Origin: Bacteroidota bacterium
GTDB lineage: Bacteria > Bacteroidota > Bacteroidia > B-17B0 > Aurantibacillaceae
Direction of reading: 5' to 3'
DNA length: 64,000 nucleotides
Assembly (NCBI GenBank): GCA_021323535.1
Contig: JAJONO010000006.1
Span: forward strand, 1 to 64,000
Part shown: one piece after another, positions 18,092 to 27,024 of the stretch
Position numbering within the stretch: the first letter of the stretch is position 1
Layout of the letters: each line of letters opens with the position of its first letter
The notes under the pieces: model-generated
The model's input: the letters and a program-made list of their open reading frames with translations, nothing else
What the model was told of the DNA's origin: nothing
Database searches by the model: none
Translations under genes and position numbers: made by a program

Positions 18092-18340
18092 ATGAAAAAA
18101 ATTTTATTAGTTGCAGCTGTTGCCTCTATGGCAATGGTTTCTTGCAAAAAAGACAGGACTTGTACCTGTACAACTACATCTACACCTTCTTCAGGTGCAG
18201 CTGTAACATGGACTGAAGAAGTAACAGTTAAAAAAGCTAAAAAAAGCGCTGCTATTGATGGTCAGTGCAGAGGGTATACACAGCAAACAACTGCTCCTGT
18301 AGCAGGAACAAAAACTGATGTAACTTGCGAGTTAAAATAA
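18092..18340 (+). CDS. Small Cys-rich lipoprotein (paralog 2 of 3)
   Basis: 82-residue paralog of the neighbouring small lipoproteins. Signal peptide MKKILLVAAVASMAMVSCKK with lipobox MVSC (Cys18). The mature part has RTCTCTTTS, a central WTEEVTVKKAKKSA segment, GQCRGYT, and the ending CELK. It shares a strong promoter with the third copy 28 nt downstream. Likely an abundant small envelope lipoprotein; function unknown and no domain recognised. Confidence 0.8.
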   Translation: MKKILLVAAVASMAMVSCKKDRTCTCTTTSTPSSGAAVTWTEEVTVKKAKKSAAIDGQCRGYTQQTTAPVAGTKTDVTCELK

Positions 18341-18368
18341 TTATTAATCGATTAAAAAATATTATAAA

Positions 18369-18611
18369 ATGAAAAAAGTATTATTTGTTGCAATGGTTGC
18401 TGGTTTAGCAATGGCTTCATGCAGAAAAGACAGAACATGCGAATGTAAAACAACTAGCGATGAGCCAGGATTTGTTTCTTCAACTTCAGTTACAACTTGG
18501 AAAGAATCTAAGAAAAGAGATGCAAGCAAAGGTTGCGTAAGCTACACTTCGAAAACTACTGCACCAGTTGCAGCTCAGTATTCTTACGGTGCAGATTGCG
18601 AATTAAAATAA
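18369..18611 (+). CDS. Small Cys-rich lipoprotein (paralog 3 of 3)
   Basis: 80-residue paralog. Signal peptide MKKVLFVAMVAGLAMASCRK with lipobox MASC (Cys18). The mature part has RTCECKTTS, TTWKESKKRD, KGCVSYTSKTTAPVA and the ending CELK. The last 35 residues align with paralog 2 more closely than with paralog 1, so copies 2 and 3 are the younger duplication. It ends before a bidirectional terminator. Function unknown. Confidence 0.8.
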   Translation: MKKVLFVAMVAGLAMASCRKDRTCECKTTSDEPGFVSSTSVTTWKESKKRDASKGCVSYTSKTTAPVAAQYSYGADCELK

Positions 18612-18629
18612 TCTAAGTTTTTAGATAAC

Positions 18630-18660
18630 AAAAAATCCCGGCCAAAATCCGGGATTTTTT
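18630..18660. terminator. Bidirectional terminator between lipoprotein 3 and hutI
   Basis: AAAAAATCCCGG-ccaaaat-CCGGGATTTTTT forms a 12-bp stem with an A-run on one side and a T-run on the other, so it can terminate both converging transcripts. It touches the hutI stop codon. Confidence 0.9.
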
Positions 18661-19910
18661 TATTTGTATACTTTTCCTTTTATAAGCACTTTATCTATAA
18701 GATCGCTACCAAATGCATATGGCAAAAACCCATAGCTGTTAATTTCCTTTGTAATAACTAAATTAGCCATTTTGCCGCTGGTTATTGTGCCAAGACGACT
18801 CTGAAGTTCTAAAGCGTAAGAAGTGTTTATTGTGACAGAATTTATGGCTTCCTCAGGAGTTAATTTATATTGAATACAAGCCAGGCTCATCATTAGTTTC
18901 ATGTTTCCACTTGGACTACTACCCGGATTATAATCGCTGGCAAAAGCAACAGGCAATCCGGCATCGATCATTTTTCTTGCCGGTGGCAACTGCAGGTTGA
19001 GAAAGAATGCCGCTCCAGGTAAAATAGTCGACATAACATCGCTTTTCTTCATCAATTCAATATCATGGTCGTTACAAAACTCAAGGTGATCCACACTTAT
19101 TGCTTCACATTCTACCGCTGCTTTAATTCCGTTACTATGACTCAATTGTTCGGCATGAACGCGCCCTTTTAAACCGTATTTTTTTCCTTCGAGCAAAATC
19201 TGTTTCGTTTCTTCAGCAGTGAAATATCCGTTCTCACAAAAAACATCGATATAATCGGCCAGTTTTTCTTTTGCGATTGCTGGAAGCATTTCGTTGATGA
19301 TAAGATCAAGATATCCTTTTTTGTTTCCTTTGAATTCAGCAGGAATGGCGTGCGCCCCAAGAAATGTTGCTTTTACAGGAATTAAATCAAGATCCTTAAG
19401 ACGTTTAATAACACGTAGAATTTTTAATTCACTTTCTGTATTTAATCCATAACCGCTTTTAATTTCTACTGCTACGGTTCCCTGTGAAATAACTTCGAAT
19501 AAACGTTGCTTCGACTGCTCAAATAATTCATCCTCGCTGGTCTCTCTTAATTTTTGCGCTGAGTTAAGAATTCCGCCTCCGCGTTTTGCAATTTCTTCAT
19601 AAGAAAGTCCATTGATCCTGTCAATAAATTCCTGCTCGCGATTGCCGGCATAGACAATATGTGTGTGACTATCCACAAAGCCAGGCATCACTATTTTTCC
19701 GTTGCAGTCAATTACTTCAAGATCCTTCCAGTCTGTGATTCCCGGAAATTCATCCATGCTTCCGAAATCGCTGATGATCCCATCGTCGCAGGCCAGCCAG
19801 GCGTTATCAATACAGGGAAGATTTTTCATTTCTTTTCCGCTCACCTTTTCAGGAGCATTTTCATAAACACTCACCAGGGTCTTTATATTTTTAAGAAGAA
19901 GTTTTTGCAT
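18660..19910 (-). CDS. hutI: Imidazolonepropionase
   Basis: Hydrolyses 4-imidazolone-5-propanoate to N-formimino-L-glutamate in histidine degradation. The 416-residue amidohydrolase has the metal motif DSHTH after MPGFV (near residue 80), the KSGYGLNTE substrate loop, HAEQLSHSNG with a metal histidine, and ASDYNPGSSPSG with the metal aspartate. No other hut genes lie nearby, so the pathway would be dispersed. It converges on the lipoprotein genes and shares their terminator. Confidence 0.95.
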   Translation of the reverse strand: MQKLLLKNIKTLVSVYENAPEKVSGKEMKNLPCIDNAWLACDDGIISDFGSMDEFPGITDWKDLEVIDCNGKIVMPGFVDSHTHIVYAGNREQEFIDRINGLSYEEIAKRGGGILNSAQKLRETSEDELFEQSKQRLFEVISQGTVAVEIKSGYGLNTESELKILRVIKRLKDLDLIPVKATFLGAHAIPAEFKGNKKGYLDLIINEMLPAIAKEKLADYIDVFCENGYFTAEETKQILLEGKKYGLKGRVHAEQLSHSNGIKAAVECEAISVDHLEFCNDHDIELMKKSDVMSTILPGAAFFLNLQLPPARKMIDAGLPVAFASDYNPGSSPSGNMKLMMSLACIQYKLTPEEAINSVTINTSYALELQSRLGTITSGKMANLVITKEINSYGFLPYAFGSDLIDKVLIKGKVYK

Positions 19911-19993
19911 GATTTAAAGTTGTGAAGATACTAAATCCTGATTAAAGAATTTTTTTCAAAAATACCCGCATTTTATCTTTAATGTTTTTATAA

Positions 19994-20026
19994 ATGTTAT
20001 AATACAACCTGTTTGTTTTATAACAT
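19994..20026. promoter_or_regulatory. Inverted repeat between hutI and aroC
   Basis: ATGTTATAA (19994-20002) and TTATAACAT (20018-20026) form a perfect 9-bp inverted repeat with a 15-nt spacer in the 273-nt divergent intergenic region. It is an AT-rich operator candidate for hutI or aroC. The rest of this gap shows nothing else clear. Confidence 0.35.
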
Positions 20027-20150
20027 ACTAATTGTATTGCTCACAAGCTTCTTTATTCGTCGTTTTGGTAATTAGAATCAAAATATAACCAAACGCAGAA
20101 GCATGTTCTGAGCGATCCCGATGTTATCTGGAGAAGAAACGTTTTGGCAA

Positions 20151-20179
20151 TTGGAATAAAGGTTTAATTCGTATTTTTA
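20151..20179 (+). promoter_or_regulatory. Candidate promoter of aroC
   Basis: TTG at 20151-20153, an 18-nt spacer and TATTTTTA at 20172-20179 (last base departs from TAnnTTTG). The -7 box ends 4 nt before the aroC ATG, implying a leaderless or nearly leaderless mRNA. Confidence 0.4.
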
Positions 20180-20183
20180 CATC

Positions 20184-21272
20184 ATGGCCGGCAATTCATT
20201 CGGAACACTTTTTAAACTGACTTCCTTTGGCGAAAGTCATGGTCCGGGAATTGGCGGTGTTATTGACGGTTGCCCCGCAGGATTAAAAGTTGATTTTGAG
20301 TTCATACAAAAAGAACTGACGAGGAGAAAACCTGGGCAGTCGCGCATTACAACACAGCGTAACGAAGAAGATACACTCGAGTTTCTTTCAGGAATTTTTG
20401 AAGGACAAACTACCGGAACACCTATTGCATTTATTGTAAGAAACGAGTATCAGAAACCTAAAGATTATTCTCATCTTAAAGATTCTTACAGACCAAGCCA
20501 TGCCGATTTTACATATGAAAAGAAATACGGCATTCGCGATTATAGAGGCGGGGGACGAAGCAGCGCAAGGGAAACTGTGGCAAGGGTGGTGGCTGGCGCA
20601 ATTGCAAAACTAATTCTGATACAAAATGGAATTTCGGTTTCCGCTTTTGTAAAACAGGTTGGAAAAATAAAAACAGAAAAGAATTTTAATCAGTTGGATC
20701 TTTCTAAAACTGAAAATACGATTGTCCGTTGTCCTGATGAAGCTGTTTCTGAAAAAATGATCTCACACATTGAAGAGATAAAAAAACAGGGCGATACGGT
20801 AGGGGGAATTATTCAGTGCGTTATCCTGGGAGCTCCTGTAGGGCTGGGAGAACCCGTATTTGACAAACTTAATGCAGCGCTCGGTTATGCCATGCTTGGA
20901 ATAAATGCCGTTAAAGGTTTTGAGATCGGGAGCGGGTTTAATTCTGTTAATTTTAAAGGAAGTGAGTTGAATGACTTGTTTCTGCCCTTCGACTCCGCTC
21001 AGGGCGACGGAACAACCAAAACTAATAACAGCGGAGGCATCCAGGGTGGAATCAGTAATGGCATGCCAATCTATTTTAATGTTGCGTTTAAGCCAGTTGC
21101 TACCATCATGCAAAAACAATCTTCTATCAATTCTAAAGGAGAAGAAATTATACTGGAAGGTAAGGGCCGCCATGACCCGTGTGTGTTGCCAAGAGCTGTT
21201 CCTATTGTGGAAAGCATGGCCGCGTTAGTGATTGCAGATTTTTTGTTGTTATCAAAATCAAACAAACTTTAG
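20184..21272 (+). CDS. aroC: Chorismate synthase
   Basis: Converts 5-enolpyruvylshikimate 3-phosphate to chorismate using reduced FMN, the last shikimate step. The 362-residue product has [18 protein letters not shown] near residue 13, [29 protein letters not shown] (from about 108) and [13 protein letters not shown] (about 281-293). Residues about 267-276 ([10 protein letters not shown]) are an insertion relative to the family; the DNA there is the REP-like palindrome CCCTTCGACTCCGCTCAGGG kept in frame, in a loop next to the active-site motif. The catalytic motifs remain intact. Confidence 0.96.
   Translation: MAGNSFGTLFKLTSFGESHGPGIGGVIDGCPAGLKVDFEFIQKELTRRKPGQSRITTQRNEEDTLEFLSGIFEGQTTGTPIAFIVRNEYQKPKDYSHLKDSYRPSHADFTYEKKYGIRDYRGGGRSSARETVARVVAGAIAKLILIQNGISVSAFVKQVGKIKTEKNFNQLDLSKTENTIVRCPDEAVSEKMISHIEEIKKQGDTVGGIIQCVILGAPVGLGEPVFDKLNAALGYAMLGINAVKGFEIGSGFNSVNFKGSELNDLFLPFDSAQGDGTTKTNNSGGIQGGISNGMPIYFNVAFKPVATIMQKQSSINSKGEEIILEGKGRHDPCVLPRAVPIVESMAALVIADFLLLSKSNKL
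20985..21004. repeat. REP-like palindrome inside aroC
   Basis: CCCTTCGACTCCGCTCAGGG is a short imperfect palindrome that I recognise as a dispersed intergenic element in many Bacteroidota and some other genomes. Here it is translated in frame as part of a loop of chorismate synthase. No second copy was found in this window. Confidence 0.6.
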
Positions 21273-21276
21273 AACT

Positions 21277-21915
21277 ATGAAAATCTATGCTATTCCAGGT
21301 TTAGGCACAAATGGCGAGGTTTTTTCGAGATTAAAAGTACAGGGACATGAAATTGTATCACTGCACTGGCCCCGACCAACAAAAGGAATAACACTTGAAC
21401 ATTACGCATCTCTTTTCAAAGAACAGATCAATACCAAAGAGCCGTTTATCCTAATGGGCCTGTCTTTTGGAGGAATGCTTGTAGTGGAACTAAGCAAGCT
21501 GGTTTCGCCGCGGAAAACAATTTTAATTTCCAGTTGTAAAACAAGCGCCGATCTTCCAGGCATTGTAAAATTCATTCGTGTTATTCCAATTCATAAATTA
21601 ATTCCGGAAAAACTCTTTCGTTTTTTTCAATGTTATTGTGGAGCCATTATTGGTCTTGAAAAAGAGTTTCGTTTCGAATTAAGAGAAATGTTGGTGGATA
21701 TTCCATCTCATTATTTCAGAAATGTGATTCATTCCATTGCTCATTGGGAAAATGACGAAATTCCCGAAAACTGTATCCTTATTCACGGCACTAGCGATAA
21801 TCTTGTTCCTTTCAATAAGGAGAGAACAGATTATCCTATGGAAGGAGGCGAACACGCCATGATTTTTTCAAAAGCAGAGGAGGTGAGTAACATCCTGGAG
21901 AAAATACTCAATTAA
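21277..21915 (+). CDS. Alpha/beta hydrolase
   Basis: Small (212-residue) alpha/beta-hydrolase. The nucleophile elbow GLSFGG lies near residues 60-65, a likely acid Asp is in HGTSDNLVPF, and the likely catalytic His is in GGEHAMIF. It has no signal peptide, so it is probably cytoplasmic. I chose the ATG at 21277, giving MKIYAIPGLGTNGEVF, because the open frame upstream runs into aroC; this leaves 4 nt after the aroC stop and suggests coupling. The substrate cannot be predicted. Confidence 0.8.
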   Translation: MKIYAIPGLGTNGEVFSRLKVQGHEIVSLHWPRPTKGITLEHYASLFKEQINTKEPFILMGLSFGGMLVVELSKLVSPRKTILISSCKTSADLPGIVKFIRVIPIHKLIPEKLFRFFQCYCGAIIGLEKEFRFELREMLVDIPSHYFRNVIHSIAHWENDEIPENCILIHGTSDNLVPFNKERTDYPMEGGEHAMIFSKAEEVSNILEKILN

Positions 21916-21936
21916 CTGGCCGCATTTTGCGACCAG

Positions 21937-22548
21937 TTAAAAATCATCCTTATATCTCCACAGGTACATGCAGGCTAAAGTGCGGTAGGGTTTCCATCTT
22001 TCGGCAATGGTATCCATTTGGTTGTATAACTCTTTTTTATTGGAAGGGTTAATATTATAAAGTTTTTTAATTCCATTCTGAATTCCAAGATCATCTTTCG
22101 GAAATACATCCGGTCTTCCTAATGAAAACATCAGGATCATTTCCACGGTCCATCTGCCAACACCTTTTATTTCTACCAAATATTCAATAAGTTCATCGTC
22201 GGGTTTCGATTTGAGTTCGTGATAATCAAGGGTTTTATCAATGGAAAATTGAGCAATATTCTTGAGATATCCTGCTTTTTGAAAAGATAATCCAGCTGAG
22301 CGTAATTTTTCATCTTTCATTTTAAGAACCTGTTTCGGATGAGGATATCCGTCTTTGAACAATTCAAGAAATCTGCGAAAAATTGTATCTGCCGCTTTTA
22401 CTGATAACTGTTGACTCACAATTGAACGCATCAATGCAAAATACAGGTCGTCATTCTTACTCAATTTGAGAGTACCGATTTGCTTAATTGCTTTTTTAAG
22501 TTGTTTGTCCTTGTTCAGGTGTTCCAACTGTTTGCTCACCGCTGCCAT
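21937..22548 (-). CDS. DNA-3-methyladenine glycosylase II (AlkA-like, HhH-GPD)
   Basis: Base-excision repair glycosylase of the HhH-GPD superfamily removing alkylated bases. The 203-residue protein lacks the N-terminal domain of E. coli AlkA. It has SIVSQQLSVKAADTIFRRF (about residues 44-62), the helix-hairpin-helix VEIKGVGRWTVEMILMF (about 125-141) and the catalytic Asp in FPKDDLGIQNG (about 149-159). It is the last gene of the minus-strand run from surE and overlaps the preceding stop by 1 nt (TAATG). Confidence 0.88.
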   Translation of the reverse strand: MAAVSKQLEHLNKDKQLKKAIKQIGTLKLSKNDDLYFALMRSIVSQQLSVKAADTIFRRFLELFKDGYPHPKQVLKMKDEKLRSAGLSFQKAGYLKNIAQFSIDKTLDYHELKSKPDDELIEYLVEIKGVGRWTVEMILMFSLGRPDVFPKDDLGIQNGIKKLYNINPSNKKELYNQMDTIAERWKPYRTLACMYLWRYKDDF

Positions 22549-23753
22549 TATTCGTCCTTAAAGAAATTAAGTTTGCGCATATCAATGAGCTGAATGTTCT
22601 TGTAATAAAAATTGAGAATATCGGTGTATTTATATCCAAGCTTGCACATTTTCATTGCGCCTTCCTGGCACATACCAAGACCGTGACCATAACCTTTACC
22701 TTTAAAGATAACACTGTCTTTGTTGAGTTCGGAAATACTGAAGAATGTTGATTTTAACTGAAGATCGAGCCTTACATTTTTTAAAGGAACTTTTGTATTG
22801 CTACATTCGAGAAACACTTTACGTTCCTCCTGTTTAAAATTAAGAGCAATAAGTTTAGCGTCTTCTTTTTCGGTAGGATAATTATGTTTTAGTTTTAAAT
22901 AGGTGAGCCAGTCTTCGGTGAGCATTCTGCGTTCCCACTTTGAATTCGGCATTCTTACGCTGAAACTATCATTAATGCTTCGCAAATAATTGGTGCGCGA
23001 CCCCCAAACATCTTCGCTGTTGGCAGTTTGCCCCCCGCTGTTACTGTGAAACGCAGCAACGATCAGGTTAAGATTTTCATCTACTACTACTTTTCCTTTT
23101 GTTTCTTCAATAGCGTTGAAAATATTGAGGTCCTTTGGTTTGCCGTAATAGGCCTGGCAATGCACCTGGTCGCAAAGACTGAATCCCTCCAGTACATGTT
23201 TGTTGATGTGAGCAAGGGCAAATGTTCTTGCGAGAATAGCCTGTACCTTATAAAACTCCTGTGTTGATTTTGAACCCGCTTCCGCTTCTGTTACTCCGGC
23301 AATATAGTTATCGAGAATAGCCTCGTTGATAATACGAATGTATCCTTCGCTCACTCCAAAACTTAAATTGTTCTGATAGGTTCTTACTCTGCGGTCGGGG
23401 TTCAATAATTTTAATTTTACTTCTCCCAGATCTTCACCACTGAACTTTAAATATTTAAAATTTCCCAATGATTTATCGTTTTGTTTTAGTTCGATACTAT
23501 CGCCATGCAATACAAGCTTAAATATTGATTCACCTTTACTTTCTGCAATTAATTTTCCGTCGGCAACAAGTTTATACGTTCCGGCATTAACATTGAACTG
23601 AAGGGCGTTTACTTTAAGATGAGTAAAAATACGGATCTGCAGTGTTTCTGTAGGAAGAAAAAAAGAGGTTGTTACCGCGAAGGAGATCACGCAAAGAAAC
23701 AGAATAATGAATCTCTTTTTAAATGTATTTATTTTAATTTTTTGTCGCATCAT
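22548..23753 (-). CDS. SpoIID/LytB domain protein
   Basis: Putative peptidoglycan-active exported protein. The 401-residue product starts MMRQKIKINTFKKRF, followed by a hydrophobic signal segment. The SpoIID domain is clear: YIAGVTEAEAGSKSTQEFYK, LARTFALAH, HCQAYYG, FHSNSGGQTANSEDVWG and the terminal GKGYGHGLGMCQEGA. SpoIID is a lytic transglycosylase in spore formers; homologs in non-sporulating Bacteroidota presumably act on the cell wall. The start at 23753 overlaps the lpxB 3' end by 20 nt; a longer frame from 23786 would overlap more and lacks a better start. Confidence 0.85.
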   Translation of the reverse strand: MMRQKIKINTFKKRFIILFLCVISFAVTTSFFLPTETLQIRIFTHLKVNALQFNVNAGTYKLVADGKLIAESKGESIFKLVLHGDSIELKQNDKSLGNFKYLKFSGEDLGEVKLKLLNPDRRVRTYQNNLSFGVSEGYIRIINEAILDNYIAGVTEAEAGSKSTQEFYKVQAILARTFALAHINKHVLEGFSLCDQVHCQAYYGKPKDLNIFNAIEETKGKVVVDENLNLIVAAFHSNSGGQTANSEDVWGSRTNYLRSINDSFSVRMPNSKWERRMLTEDWLTYLKLKHNYPTEKEDAKLIALNFKQEERKVFLECSNTKVPLKNVRLDLQLKSTFFSISELNKDSVIFKGKGYGHGLGMCQEGAMKMCKLGYKYTDILNFYYKNIQLIDMRKLNFFKDE

Positions 23754-24861
23754 TATATAATTCCTTTGCCAGCCGTTCTGAAGCACCTGTTCCGCCGAGC
23801 ATTGATTTTAATTTATTATAGTTATCAAGAATTTCTTTTCTGTAAGCACTATCATTTAAAAGTTTGTTCAGTTCGGCTGAAATATTTTCAGAGGTGAGTT
23901 CGTCCTGTATCAGTTCTTTCACAATTGGTTTATCCATGATCAGGTTTGGCAAACCAATGTATTTAACATCCACCAGCATTTTGCCAATCTTAAATGATAA
24001 ACCTCCTGCTTTGTAACAAATCACTTGTGGCAGATCAAATAGTGCGCTTTCAAGGGTAGATGTTCCCGATTTAATAATTCCGGCTTCGGAATAATTCATG
24101 AGCTCATACGTTTGATTGAAAACCACTTTGATGTTGTATTTCGTTAACGGCTCATAATATTTTTTATCGAGTGTGTTAGCACCAGCTACTACAAACTGGT
24201 AATCTTTATATTTTAAAGTAACGTCCAGCATGATCTTTAACATGCGTTCAATTTCCTGCACACGGCTCCCGGGAAGAACAGCAATGATGGGTTTTTGTTC
24301 CAGGTTGTTTTTCGAAATAAATTCTTCGCGTGGTACAAGGTTTGGTTTTTTTTGTTCGATAGCATCGATTAAAGGGTGCCCAATAAAATAAACCTTAAGA
24401 TTACGTTTCTTCTGGTACCATGGTTCTTCAAAAGGGAGGATCACAAACATTTTATTCGTGTATTTTCTGATGGTCTCAACACGATTTTCTTTCCATGCCC
24501 AAACAGTAGGAGAAATGTAATAATCCACTTTAATACCCTGCTCCCAGGCCCATTTGGCCATGCGTAGATTAAAACCGGGATAATCGACAAGAACAAGGAG
24601 ATCGGGTTTAAATTCCAGAATATCTTTCTTTACTATTTTAAAATTTTTTTTGATGGTAGAAATGTTTTTGAGCACATCCACAAATCCCATGAAGGCCATG
24701 TTGCGAATGTGAATGGAAGCTTTTTTATTGGTGAGTTCTTCCATCAGTTGTCCGCCGGTAAATGCAAACTCAGCCTTTGGATCGAGTTTCAAAAGTTCTT
24801 TCATGCAATTGCTCGCATGAAGATCGCCGCTGGCTTCGCCTGATATAATGTAATACTTCAT
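23734..24861 (-). CDS. lpxB: Lipid-A-disaccharide synthase
   Basis: Condenses UDP-2,3-diacylglucosamine with lipid X to make the lipid A disaccharide at the inner membrane. The 375-residue protein begins MKYYIISGEASGDLHASNCM and contains VDYPGFNLRMAKWA, YISPTVWAWKENRV and VLPGSRVQEIERML, all family hallmarks. GTSTLESALF lies in the donor-binding half. It follows a small membrane-protein gene by 3 nt in the surE run. Confidence 0.96.
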   Translation of the reverse strand: MKYYIISGEASGDLHASNCMKELLKLDPKAEFAFTGGQLMEELTNKKASIHIRNMAFMGFVDVLKNISTIKKNFKIVKKDILEFKPDLLVLVDYPGFNLRMAKWAWEQGIKVDYYISPTVWAWKENRVETIRKYTNKMFVILPFEEPWYQKKRNLKVYFIGHPLIDAIEQKKPNLVPREEFISKNNLEQKPIIAVLPGSRVQEIERMLKIMLDVTLKYKDYQFVVAGANTLDKKYYEPLTKYNIKVVFNQTYELMNYSEAGIIKSGTSTLESALFDLPQVICYKAGGLSFKIGKMLVDVKYIGLPNLIMDKPIVKELIQDELTSENISAELNKLLNDSAYRKEILDNYNKLKSMLGGTGASERLAKELYNDATKN

Positions 24862-24864
24862 TTT

Positions 24865-25182
24865 TTAATCGAGGTCCGGTTCTAAAAAGTAGGTTACATA
24901 AGCAACAAGAGCAACGTAGGCAAGAACGCTTACAATGATGCCTTTACTGAAATGGTCTGTTTTCCATCTCAATCCTAAATAAAAAAGTAACAGATTTCCA
25001 ATACCGCACATCTTTATAACATTACTGAGAAGATGTCCGTTTATAAAGTATTTAGTAAATCTTACCGGAAAGCTTAACTGGTGATAAAAGAACAACCAGT
25101 AAAAAAAGTATATGATGAATGGGAAAAGCAGTCCCGCTGCTAATCCTATCCAGAATTTATCTATTCTATAAGTTGCAAACAT
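24865..25182 (-). CDS. Hypothetical small membrane protein
   Basis: 105-residue protein with three predicted membrane segments (residues about 12-32, 53-71 and 79-97), no recognised domain. Its stop is 3 nt before lpxB and its start overlaps the surE stop by 1 nt, so it is translationally embedded between surE and lpxB. An envelope-biogenesis role is plausible from context only. Confidence 0.75.
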   Translation of the reverse strand: MFATYRIDKFWIGLAAGLLFPFIIYFFYWLFFYHQLSFPVRFTKYFINGHLLSNVIKMCGIGNLLLFYLGLRWKTDHFSKGIIVSVLAYVALVAYVTYFLEPDLD

Positions 25183-25943
25183 TATTCAAAAGTTTTTAAA
25201 TCGTTAATGTATTTGTGAGCTGTCATATCGGCTTGTACAGGAACTACAGAAACGAATCCATTGGCCAGTGCCCATTCGTCGGTATCTGTAGCTTCGGGCT
25301 CAAAGTTGACAAATTCGCCGGTGAGCCAGTAATAATTTCTTCCGTAGGGATCCTGTCTTTCTTCAAAACGTTCCACCCAATTAGCTTTACTCTGGCGCAC
25401 CACTTTCACGCCTTTGATCTCTTTTTCGTTAAGCTTAGGAATGTTTACGTTGAGGCAAACGCCTTTGGGCATTTTGTTTTCAAGGGCCTTGGAAATTATT
25501 TGTGAAATATATTTTCCCGCTTGCGAAAAATCGGCATCAATACTGTAATCACATAAGCTGAATCCTATGCTTGGCGCGCCTTCCAGGGCCCCTTCCACGG
25601 CGGCGCTCATGGTCCCACTATAAATTACATTGATGGAGCTGTTACTTCCGTGGTTAATTCCACTAAGAACCAGATCGGGTTTTTTCTGCAGGATGTGATT
25701 CACTGCCATCTTCACACAATCAACCGGCGTCCCTGTACAGGAATATTCCATCAAGGCATTATGATAATTTGTTTTCTGGATGCGTATTGTGGAGTTAATG
25801 GTGATTGCATGCCCCATTCCGCTTTGCGCTTTATCGGGAGCCACCACCACAATATCACCAAATTGAGATGCTATACCTGATAGGAATTTAATTCCCGGGG
25901 CGTAAACTCCGTCGTCGTTAGTTACTAGTATCAGCGGTCTCAT
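25182..25943 (-). CDS. surE: 5'/3'-nucleotidase SurE
   Basis: Metal-dependent nucleoside 5'/3'-monophosphatase. The 253-residue product has the SurE motifs LVTNDDGVYAPGI (residues 5-17), VVAPDKAQSGMGHAIT near 34-49 and SGINHGSNSSINVIYSGTMSAA near 94-115, including the metal-binding Asp pair and Asn. It heads a five-gene minus-strand run (surE, hypothetical, lpxB, spoIID-like, alkA-like) with 1-20-nt overlaps or a 3-nt gap. Confidence 0.96.
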   Translation of the reverse strand: MRPLILVTNDDGVYAPGIKFLSGIASQFGDIVVVAPDKAQSGMGHAITINSTIRIQKTNYHNALMEYSCTGTPVDCVKMAVNHILQKKPDLVLSGINHGSNSSINVIYSGTMSAAVEGALEGAPSIGFSLCDYSIDADFSQAGKYISQIISKALENKMPKGVCLNVNIPKLNEKEIKGVKVVRQSKANWVERFEERQDPYGRNYYWLTGEFVNFEPEATDTDEWALANGFVSVVPVQADMTAHKYINDLKTFE

Positions 25944-26159
25944 GTCGTGTAATATTATCCTATAAAGCTAAGAGAAAGAATCGTTACAAAGATGATGACC
26001 CGGCGAACTTACTAAACATGGATTGTTAATTTATTTAACCAAAAATTTGATAAAAAATGCCATAATAGCAAGGGTTTCAGGGCATTTATGAAATTTTGTC
26101 ATTGGGAAATGGCATGGCATCTATGTTGATTGATCATAGTAAATAAATAAAAATAAACT

Positions 26160-26867
26160 ATGATATTCGACCCGATTTTATTGATCATTTCAGTGCTCTT
26201 CATGATCATTGGATTAATTGTAAGCGCGCAGCTGAAAAGCAGATTCAGGAAATATTCCCAGGAACGTTTAAGTTCGGGAATGAGCGGAAAGGAGATCGCT
26301 GAAAAAATGCTTCGTGATAATGGTATCTACGACGTAAAAGTTGTGAGCGTTGAAGGGATGCTTACCGACCATTACAATCCTGCAAACAAAACGGTAAACC
26401 TGAGCGACGATGTGTATCACGGGAGAACAGTTGCCGCTGCGGCGGTAGCTGCTCACGAATGCGGACACGCGGTGCAGCACAGCACAGCATATGCGTGGTT
26501 GACCATGAGAAGCAAAATGGTTCCGGCGGTTCAGATCGCAGGTACGCTTATGAGTTACCTCACCTTTGGTCTGGCGATTGCAGCATACGCCATGCCTCAT
26601 TTGCTTAATTCAATGCTGTTGGTTTTTATTGTATTGCAAAGCGCCATTACTTTATTTAGTGTTGTGACTTTACCAGTGGAAGTAGACGCTAGTCGCAGGG
26701 CGCTGGCCTGGCTCGATAATTCACGCTTAACACAAGGTTATGAGCACGCCGAAGCAAAAGACGCGCTTAAATGGGCGGCATATACCTATTTTGTAGCGGC
26801 TCTTGCTTCTATTGCCCAACTTGTTTATTTTATCTGGAGGTTTATGGGAAACCGAAGAGAAGAATAA
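26160..26867 (+). CDS. Zinc metallopeptidase, YugP-like membrane protein
   Basis: Membrane-bound putative zinc protease of the YugP family (COG2738). The 235-residue product has an N-terminal membrane segment (about residues 4-22), the HExxH-like motif AAHECGHAVQH (about 96-106) followed by a polar YAWLTMRSK, and three further hydrophobic segments. The family's physiological substrate is not known. It stands alone, with a 216-nt upstream gap in which I see only AT-rich sequence. Confidence 0.85.
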   Translation: MIFDPILLIISVLFMIIGLIVSAQLKSRFRKYSQERLSSGMSGKEIAEKMLRDNGIYDVKVVSVEGMLTDHYNPANKTVNLSDDVYHGRTVAAAAVAAHECGHAVQHSTAYAWLTMRSKMVPAVQIAGTLMSYLTFGLAIAAYAMPHLLNSMLLVFIVLQSAITLFSVVTLPVEVDASRRALAWLDNSRLTQGYEHAEAKDALKWAAYTYFVAALASIAQLVYFIWRFMGNRREE

Positions 26868-27024
26868 CCCTACGCAGGTTCAAAGTTGTTTAAAGAGGAT
26901 TAAATGGTTAAACCATTTTAAACTTTTAAACAACTTTAATCTTGAAGTGTAAATAAACGTTAAAGCAAATTTCGCTTATTAAATTCAACAAAAATTATTA
27001 CTTTTATACTCTAAAAATAAAACT

